Assembly (NCBI GenBank): GCA_019118845.1
Contig: DWYE01000134.1
Location: 1 to 13,336 of the forward strand
From: Anaeromassilibacillus stercoravium
GTDB taxonomy: Bacteria > Bacillota > Clostridia > Oscillospirales > Acutalibacteraceae
Reading direction: 5' to 3'
DNA length: 13,336 nucleotides
Shown: positions 5,925 through 11,068 of the stretch, piece after piece
How the letters are laid out: the number at the start of each line of letters is the position of its first letter
Numbering within the stretch: the stretch's first letter is position 1
The notes under the pieces: generated by a model
What the model was told of the DNA's origin: nothing
Database searches by the model: none
What the model saw: the letters and a program-made list of their open reading frames with translations, nothing else
Translations under genes and position numbers: made by a program

Positions 5925-6780
5925 GACCTGGATGGACATTTCTTCCGGCATCCCGCAGCCTTCCACTGGGGATACCGCCGCCGGCTGGGAGACCGAAAAG
6001 AACCCCTCCCCGGAACCCGCCGGCTACACAGAGCACGCGGCCCCCGGCCCCCAGCCGCTGCAAAAGCCCCAGCGCGTGCGCCGGGTGGGGAGCTTCACGA
6101 TGGGGGTCGCCCTCATCGCCTGCGGCGTGCTGGTGCTCCTCTTCCTGCTGTTCCACAACATGGAGATGCTCTTTACCGCCGCAAAGTGGTCGCCGGTGCT
6201 GTTGATCCTCCTGGGCGTGGAGGTGCTTGCAAGCAATTTCCTGTTCCGCAAGGACAAACTCAAATACGACTTCCTCAGCGGCTTCTTCTGCCTGTGCGTC
6301 ATCGGCGGCAGCCTGCTGCTCTCCGCGGGTTCGGTCGTCTATGAATACGGCGAGGGCCGCTATGAGGCGGAGGCATCCATCTCCCAGCAGATCAGCGACC
6401 AATGCTATGAGCAGCTCCAGGGGACGCGGGAGATTTCCTCCCTCTCGGTCCACGTCTCGCTGAACGGCGGCAGCCGGGACCTCCCGCAGACCTACCAGGA
6501 CCTGCGCGCCTACGACGACGTCCACATCGATGTCCGGCTGGTGGGGCAGGACGCGGACGCCCAGGCGTTTGCACAGCGCTGCAAAGCGATCTCCGACCGG
6601 TTGGACACCGGCAACCTCTCCCTGGTTTCGGTCTCCTTCTATGCGGGCAATCTGGACAACGGCCAGGCGGAATACGCCCTGACGATCCACGACCGCTTCC
6701 AGAAGGAGCTCTCCGCCGAACAGTTGGCGGAGCTGGTGGACGTCACCCAGCCCGAACCGGACGAGGAAGGAACCGTATGA
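5911..6780 (+). CDS. Membrane protein with LiaF/DUF5668-like N-terminal helices and outside domain
   Basis: A 289-aa protein. Residues 1-57 are a proline-rich, probably disordered cytoplasmic segment. Three helices follow at about 62-81 (FTMGVALIACGVLVLLFLL), 93-110 (WSPVLLILLGVEVLASNF) and 121-143. The first two resemble the paired helices of LiaF/DUF5668-type proteins ('G..liliGillLl...W...lillG'). The remaining 145 residues form a soluble domain of unknown type with the motif SLSVHVSLNGGSRDLP. The start at 5911 is chosen for GGAGG (5898-5902) 8 nt upstream; a frame-open ATG at 5887 lacks a ribosome site. It overlaps the preceding gene by 14 nt and ends the operon. LiaF-type proteins modulate envelope stress signalling, which fits the context, but homology is only suggested. 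Confidence 0.82.
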   Translation: MMQNETWMDISSGIPQPSTGDTAAGWETEKNPSPEPAGYTEHAAPGPQPLQKPQRVRRVGSFTMGVALIACGVLVLLFLLFHNMEMLFTAAKWSPVLLILLGVEVLASNFLFRKDKLKYDFLSGFFCLCVIGGSLLLSAGSVVYEYGEGRYEAEASISQQISDQCYEQLQGTREISSLSVHVSLNGGSRDLPQTYQDLRAYDDVHIDVRLVGQDADAQAFAQRCKAISDRLDTGNLSLVSVSFYAGNLDNGQAEYALTIHDRFQKELSAEQLAELVDVTQPEPDEEGTV

Positions 6781-6799
6781 CCCCTTCCCAACCAAAAAC

Positions 6800-6838
6800 A
6801 TACGCCCGGAACCTCCCTTCTGGAGGCTCCGGGCGTAT
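6800..6838 (+). terminator. Bidirectional hairpin terminator of the sigma operon
   Basis: ATACGCCCGGA (6800-6810) pairs with TCCGGGCGTAT (6828-6838), with an inner CCTCC/GGAGG stem, followed by TTTCTTTTTTT. On the minus strand the stem is followed by GTTTTTGG, so it can also end the convergent DUF805 gene. Confidence 0.9.
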
Positions 6839-6855
6839 TTCTTTTTTTCTCTCTA

Positions 6856-7215
6856 TCAATACATCCCTTTGGGATTGGGGCCATACTGGTTGGAACCGGG
6901 CTGGCTGTCCATGCAGGCAAACACAAGCAGGATGAGCGAACCGATGCCGGGGATCAGGTTCAACAGCAGGAACCAGGCGCTCATATTGATGTCGTGCAGC
7001 CGCCTTGCCCAGAGGGCGAGGAACGGGAGCAAAATAGCCAACCCATAAATCGTCTGGACCACACCGAAGACGGAAAGGAACCTGGTCAGGATGCTCAGGA
7101 TCAAGGTAATGACGAAGTTGACGAGGACGGCCACCCAGAAATCCCTGCGGCGGGTACGGCCGGAAAAGTTTATATAGTTGCGGAACATATTCACGTAGGG
7201 CTGAAAGAAATCCAT
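6856..7215 (-). CDS. DUF805 family membrane protein
   Basis: A 119-aa protein with the DUF805 signatures: an N-terminal segment YINFSGRTRRRDFWVAVLVN (14-33), the central LALWARRLHDINMSAWFLLL (66-85), and LIPGIGSLILLVFACM (87-102). Four hydrophobic segments are visible, about residues 27-45, 48-67, 79-89 and 90-103. The tail PGSNQYGPNPKG is typical, and full length fits the family (100-150 aa). The family is inner-membrane with no fixed function. AAAAGGAG on the minus strand just upstream of the ATG and an extended -10 promoter at 7247-7255 decide the start. It converges on the sigma operon. Confidence 0.93.
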   Translation of the reverse strand: MDFFQPYVNMFRNYINFSGRTRRRDFWVAVLVNFVITLILSILTRFLSVFGVVQTIYGLAILLPFLALWARRLHDINMSAWFLLLNLIPGIGSLILLVFACMDSQPGSNQYGPNPKGMY

Positions 7216-7246
7216 GGTGACGGCTCCTTTTCATCATTTGTGTCCA

Positions 7247-7255
7247 ATTATAACA
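7247..7255 (-). promoter_or_regulatory. Extended -10 promoter of the DUF805 gene
   Basis: The minus strand reads TGTTATAAT, a perfect TATAAT with the TGN extension, 31 nt upstream of the ATG. The expected -35 position holds only TTCCTT, which is tolerable with an extended -10. Confidence 0.65.
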
Positions 7256-7407
7256 TAAGCCGCTCTAAAAAGGAAGCCCTTTTGTGCAAAATACACTTTA
7301 ACAATAAGGATGGTCTTCCCTATGATTCCCTTTCTGCCTTGCAAAGATGTTTGCTTGTTCCGGGCACTTCTGTGGGACGAAACATAAGTCCCGCCTGTCT
7401 TTTTCGA

Positions 7408-7535
7408 ACGCCCCCTGTGGAGCGGGAACGAATCCCTGTTGGCTTTCTTAGAGCGTCCCCCGTGGAGTAAGAAATATCAGGATTCCGCTTCGCTTACTTG
7501 GCTCTCGCTGGAGGCGCGAAAGACGCTGTGCGTCC
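7408..7535. repeat. Nested repeat element, copy A
   Basis: Positions 7413-7519 match 7584-7691 with four substitutions and one single-base indel. Internal parts include the motif GCGTCCC-GTGGAG in two forms (7408-7422 and 7453-7467), an inverted pair TTTCTTA/TAAGAAA (7444-7450, 7468-7474), and a small hairpin GACGC-TGT-GCGTC (7522-7534). A 26-bp subunit at 7510-7535 recurs at 7560-7585 (period 50), and the spacer between carries another hairpin, GGCAC-TTC-GTGCC (7543-7555). Read on the minus strand, this copy would encode RASSESQVSEAES and stop, close to the real end of tex. Together with copy B it fills the 430-bp gap between tex and DUF805, where no gene is seen. Confidence 0.85.
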
Positions 7536-7579
7536 GCGAAATGGCACTTCGTGCCCGCCGGAGGTGCGAAAGACGCTGT

Positions 7580-7707
7580 GCGTCCCTGTGGAGCGGGAAA
7601 CGAATCCCTGTGGGCTTTCTTAGAGCGTCCCCCGTGGAGTAAGAAATATCACGATTCCGCTTCGCTTACGTGGCTCTCGCCGGAGGCGCGAGGGGCACTG
7701 CGTGCCC
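7580..7707. repeat. Nested repeat element, copy B, forming the 3' end of tex
   Basis: Second copy of the element, including the motif GCGTCCC-GTGGAG at 7580-7593 and 7625-7639, the inverted pair TTTCTTA/TAAGAAA (7616-7622, 7640-7646) and a hairpin GGGCAC-TGC-GTGCCC (7693-7707). The part from 7649 to 7707 is coding: it supplies the stop and about the last 18-19 residues of Tex. The hairpin here differs from that in copy A at two pairs, and both changes keep pairing. Confidence 0.85.
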
Positions 7708-9847
7708 GCATGGTGAGGGAAATGCGCTTCTTTTTGGTGTCTACGGAGAGCACCCAGACCTTCACAATGTCGCCGACCTTGAGCACCTCGCTGGGGTGTT
7801 TGATGTACCGGTCGCTGATCTGGGAGATGTGTACCAGGCCGTCCTGGTGCACCCCGATGTCGATGAACGCGCCGAAATCGATCACGTTGCGCACGGTACC
7901 CATCAGCTCCATGCCGGGCTTGAGGTCCTCCATGCTCAGCACGTCCGTGCGCAGCAGGGGCGGCGGCAGCTCGTCGCGCGGGTCGCGCCCGGGGCGCAAT
8001 AGCTCTGTGACGATATCCCGCAGGGTCGGGACGCCGGTGTCCAGCTGCTTGGCAAGCGCCTCCTCGCCGGCCTGTGCCACCTTGTCCCGCAGGCCGTCCA
8101 GCCTTCCCGCGCGCACATCCTCCAACGTGAAGCCACAGCGCTCCAAGAGGGCCTTCGCCACCGCATAGCTCTCCGGGTGCACGGCAGTATTGTCCAACAC
8201 GTTTTTGCTCTCGCTCACGCGCAGGAAGCCCGCGCACTGCTCAAACGCCTTGGGGCCGAGCTTCGGCACCTTCTTGAGCTCCGACCGGCTTTGGAATGCG
8301 CCGTTCTCCTCGCGGTACTTCACAATGTTCTTCGATACGGCGGACGATACGCCGGAAACCTTTTCCAACAGGGCCGGGGACGCCGTGTTCAAGTCCACGC
8401 CCACGGTGTTCACGCAGTCCTCCACCACGCCGGAGAGCGCCTCGTTTAAGCGCTTGGGCGGCATATCGTGCTGGTACTGCCCCACGCCGATCGCCTTCGG
8501 GTCAATCTTGACCAGCTCCGCGAGCGGGTCCTGCAAGCGCCGCGCGATGGAAACCGCGCTGCGCAGGGTCACGTCGAAATCCGGGAACTCCTGGGCGGCC
8601 AGCTTGCTGGCGGAATAGACGGACGCGCCCGCCTCGCTCACCACCATGTACGAAACCCCGGCGCCCAGCTCGTGGATCACTTCCGCGGCAAAGATTTCCG
8701 TCTCCTTGCTGGCCGTACCGTTGCCAATGGCGATCACCTGCACCCCGTGCTTGCGGATCAACTCGGAGACGGTCTTCTTCGCCTCCTCGACCTTCGCCTT
8801 GGAATGCGTGGGATAGATCACGCCCGTATCCAGCACGCGGCCGGTTGCATCCACCACCGCCACTTTGCAGCCCGTGCGGTAGCCGGGGTCCAGGCCCATC
8901 GCCACGCGCCCCTTGACCGGCGGCTGCATCAAAAGCTGGCGCAGGTTGACGGAAAAGACCTTGATCGCGGCTTCGTCCGCGTTTTCCGTCAGGGTGTTGC
9001 GCACCTCCCGCTCGATCGCGGGGAAAATCAGGCGGCTGTAAGCATCCTCTGCCGCCTCGCGCACCGCGTCCGTGCAGGGGGACCCCTCCTTGACCGCGAC
9101 CGAATACACGATGTTCAGCCCGCGCGCCGGGTCCAGCGCCACGCTCACCTTCAAGAAGCCCTCGCGTTCGCCGCGGTCGGCCGCCAGGACGCGGTGCCCC
9201 GCCAACTGCCGCAGGGGCTGCCGGAAGTCATAGTACGGCTCATAGACGGATTCCTCCTCCGGCTTGGCGGCCTTGCTGACCAGCTCGCCCTGCGCCATCG
9301 TCACCACGCGCAAACGCTTGCGGATCCCGGCGTCGTCCGAAATCCACTCCGCGATGATGTCCTTTGCGCCCGCAAGCGCGTCCTCCGGCGTTTCCACGCC
9401 CAATTCGGGGTTGACGTAGGCTTCCGCCAGGTCGATGGGGTAGGAAGCCTTTGGGTCCTGTTTGTAGATTTCCTGCGCGAGGGGCTCCAGGCCCTTCTGC
9501 CGCGCCACGGATGCGCGCGTCTTGCGCTTCGGCCGGAAGGGGCGGTAAATGTCCTCGATCTCCGACAGGGTCGAAGCGCCGTCCAGGGCCGCGGCGATCT
9601 CCTCGGTCATGCTGCCCGCGGCCGTGATGAGCCCCGCCACCTCCTGGCGGCGTTTCTCCAGCCCGCGCAGGTATTCCAGGCGCTCCGCAATTTCGCGCAG
9701 CGTCTGGTCGTCCAGGGAACCGTGGGCCTCCTTGCGGTACCGCGCGATAAACGGGATGGTGTTTCCCTCGTCGATCAACTCTATGACCTTTTCCACCTGC
9801 CAATTTTTGAGGTGGAACTGTTCTGAAAGTATCGTTACAAAATCCAT
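7649..9847 (-). CDS. tex: Tex family S1 RNA-binding protein (transcription accessory factor)
   Basis: A 732-aa protein of normal length for Tex, a nucleic-acid-binding transcription accessory protein of the Spt6 family. Residues 28-39 (NTIPFIARYRKE) are the N-terminal hallmark. The YqgF/RuvX-like domain includes MGLDPGYRTGCK (317-328), AIGNGTASKETE (373-384 region) and SEAGASVYSAS (about 404-414). Two helix-hairpin-helix units lie at about 484-540 (LNTASPALLEKVSGV, LKKVPKLGPKAFEQCAGFLR). The S1 domain is at about 644-714 (GTVRNVIDFGAFIDIGVHQDGLVHISQ). The last residues, after RISLTMR, come from repeat copy B. The start at 9847 matches the family start (MDFVTILSEQFHL); it lies 4 nt after the preceding stop, so translation is probably coupled. 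Confidence 0.96.
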   Translation of the reverse strand: MDFVTILSEQFHLKNWQVEKVIELIDEGNTIPFIARYRKEAHGSLDDQTLREIAERLEYLRGLEKRRQEVAGLITAAGSMTEEIAAALDGASTLSEIEDIYRPFRPKRKTRASVARQKGLEPLAQEIYKQDPKASYPIDLAEAYVNPELGVETPEDALAGAKDIIAEWISDDAGIRKRLRVVTMAQGELVSKAAKPEEESVYEPYYDFRQPLRQLAGHRVLAADRGEREGFLKVSVALDPARGLNIVYSVAVKEGSPCTDAVREAAEDAYSRLIFPAIEREVRNTLTENADEAAIKVFSVNLRQLLMQPPVKGRVAMGLDPGYRTGCKVAVVDATGRVLDTGVIYPTHSKAKVEEAKKTVSELIRKHGVQVIAIGNGTASKETEIFAAEVIHELGAGVSYMVVSEAGASVYSASKLAAQEFPDFDVTLRSAVSIARRLQDPLAELVKIDPKAIGVGQYQHDMPPKRLNEALSGVVEDCVNTVGVDLNTASPALLEKVSGVSSAVSKNIVKYREENGAFQSRSELKKVPKLGPKAFEQCAGFLRVSESKNVLDNTAVHPESYAVAKALLERCGFTLEDVRAGRLDGLRDKVAQAGEEALAKQLDTGVPTLRDIVTELLRPGRDPRDELPPPLLRTDVLSMEDLKPGMELMGTVRNVIDFGAFIDIGVHQDGLVHISQISDRYIKHPSEVLKVGDIVKVWVLSVDTKKKRISLTMRARSAPRASGESHVSEAES

Positions 9848-9851
9848 CCGC

Positions 9852-10955
9852 TCACCATACCCTTGCCATCTGCGCCGCCGCGCTCTTTGCCTGCTCCATC
9901 CGCCCCGCGACCTCTTCCGGCGGGAGAAGGTCCGTCCCCTCTGCAAAGAGGCAATCGAAGCCCGGGATGCCGAAGAACTGCGAGAGGGCCTTCATCTCTT
10001 TTTCGCCCAGCTCCAAACCGGACGCCGCCCCGGTATAGAGGCCGCCCCGGGTGGTCAGATAGAGCAAACGGCTCGCCTTGCAGCACCCGATGCAACCGGT
10101 ATCGCCCTCGCCATAGCGGAACGTGATTCCCGGCACGGACACGGTCTCGATATACGCTTTCAGGATGGCCGGGAAGCTCAGCTCCCACATGGGCGCGGCG
10201 ACCACGATGCCGTCCGCCGCGGCGAACCGGCGGGCTTCGGCGAACTCCGGCGCGTCAATCTTGCCTTCGCTTTTGAGCGCCTCCCGGCGTTCCAGCTCTT
10301 CGCCGCGGATGCAATGGATGTCCGCCCCTGCCAAGCGGACCACATCGACGGTATCCTGGGGATGCGCCTTCCGATAGGCGTTGAGGAACGCGTCCGCCAG
10401 CTCGCGCGTTCGGCTGCCCGTGCGCAGGCAGGTATCCACATACAGGAGGGTGCGGGGCGCGACCCATTTTTCCATCACATAGTCGTCCATCACAAAGCCG
10501 TTGCCGATGTCCGTCACGAGCGGATAGGCGACGGTAAAGCCCCGCGACCGGTAGCAGGCGATGGAGCCGTCGTTGTGCTTGTTGACCGTGAGCCAAATTT
10601 TCCGCAATCCTTCGCGGCGGCAGAGGTCGGTCATAAAGGCGATGCCGTGGGATGCAATCCCCTTGCGCCGGAAGGACTTTTCCACATAGATTTTGCTGAG
10701 GAACAGGCTGTCCCCGTCGCGGCGGATGCCGGTGTACCCGGCCTTCTGGCCGTCGTATAAGAAGAAATAGTAGTGATACCCTTCGTTTGCCATCTGTGCG
10801 CGCATGGCCGGGGCCGACTGGAATTTTTCAATCATGTAAGCGGTCTGCTCTGCGCCGATGATGGGGGTAAAATGATCCGTCCAGATGGGCTTTGCCAAAG
10901 CGGCCAGCTCGTCCACCTGTTCGGGAAAGACTTCAACCATTTGGATAACAGGCAT
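9852..10955 (-). CDS. GNAT acetyltransferase fused to flavodoxin-fold NAD(P)H oxidoreductase
   Basis: A 367-aa protein in one uninterrupted frame with two unrelated domains. Residues 1 to about 163 are a GNAT N-acetyltransferase: motif A, KIYVEKSFRRKGIASHG (88-104), has the acetyl-CoA loop R96-x-x-G99-x-A101, and LTVNKHNDGSIACYRSRGF (122-140) is the motif B region. Residues from about 168 to 367 are a flavodoxin_2-type FMN reductase: YVDTCLRTGSRTRELADAF (172-190) is the FMN-phosphate loop, APMWELSFPAILKAYIETV (254-272) the second flavin segment, and TTRGGLYTG (301-309) the third. A GCIGCC cluster (287-292) is unusual. AAGGAG 9 nt upstream sets the start. It precedes tex by 4 nt and has its own promoter. 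Substrates are unknown. Confidence 0.9.
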   Translation of the reverse strand: MPVIQMVEVFPEQVDELAALAKPIWTDHFTPIIGAEQTAYMIEKFQSAPAMRAQMANEGYHYYFFLYDGQKAGYTGIRRDGDSLFLSKIYVEKSFRRKGIASHGIAFMTDLCRREGLRKIWLTVNKHNDGSIACYRSRGFTVAYPLVTDIGNGFVMDDYVMEKWVAPRTLLYVDTCLRTGSRTRELADAFLNAYRKAHPQDTVDVVRLAGADIHCIRGEELERREALKSEGKIDAPEFAEARRFAAADGIVVAAPMWELSFPAILKAYIETVSVPGITFRYGEGDTGCIGCCKASRLLYLTTRGGLYTGAASGLELGEKEMKALSQFFGIPGFDCLFAEGTDLLPPEEVAGRMEQAKSAAAQMARVW

Positions 10956-10991
10956 GGAATGTTTCTCCTTTTTCTTGGATTCTTGGGTTCT

Positions 10992-11020
10992 ATTATACGT
11001 GCTTTTCCAAATGGACGCAA
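10992..11020 (-). promoter_or_regulatory. Sigma-A promoter of the GNAT-reductase/tex operon
   Basis: On the minus strand TTGCGT (11015-11020) and a perfect TATAAT (10992-10997) are 17 nt apart. Transcription would start about 30 nt upstream of the ATG at 10955. The -35 box begins only 3 nt after the palindromic terminator of the upstream gene. Confidence 0.82.
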
Positions 11021-11023
11021 GAA

Positions 11024-11047
11024 GGCCCCCGGCATATGCCGGGGGCC
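11024..11047 (-). terminator. Perfect GC-rich palindrome terminating the GLUG-protein gene
   Basis: A perfect 24-bp palindrome built on GGCCCCCGGCAT and its complement, 21 nt after the stop of the GLUG-protein gene. On the minus strand it is followed by TTCTTG, a weak U-tract. Very stable stem; termination is likely but the short T-run leaves room for read-through into the downstream operon. Confidence 0.72.
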
Positions 11048-11068
11048 CCTTCCTTATGGATTCCGATT

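Noticed and set aside
5812..6801. 329-codon minus-strand open frame opposite the last gene of the sigma operon
   Set aside because: It crosses the terminator at 6800-6838 and has an R/H/G-rich composition typical of antisense reading.
7408..7707. CRISPR array
   Set aside because: The repeats are nested and of unequal length and spacing, without 25-40 bp units separated by unique spacers, and no cas gene is present.
7439..8168. Plus-strand open frames across the repeat cluster and tex 3' end
   Set aside because: They arise from the repeats and from antisense reading of tex; no ribosome site or family match.
8468..9826. 452-codon plus-strand open frame opposite tex
   Set aside because: Antisense shadow rich in H, R and L, without a ribosome site or domain; tex on the other strand has all family motifs.
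9549..10760. 403-codon plus-strand open frame opposite tex and the GNAT-reductase gene
   Set aside because: It spans two real genes on the opposite strand and has no recognisable domain or ribosome site.
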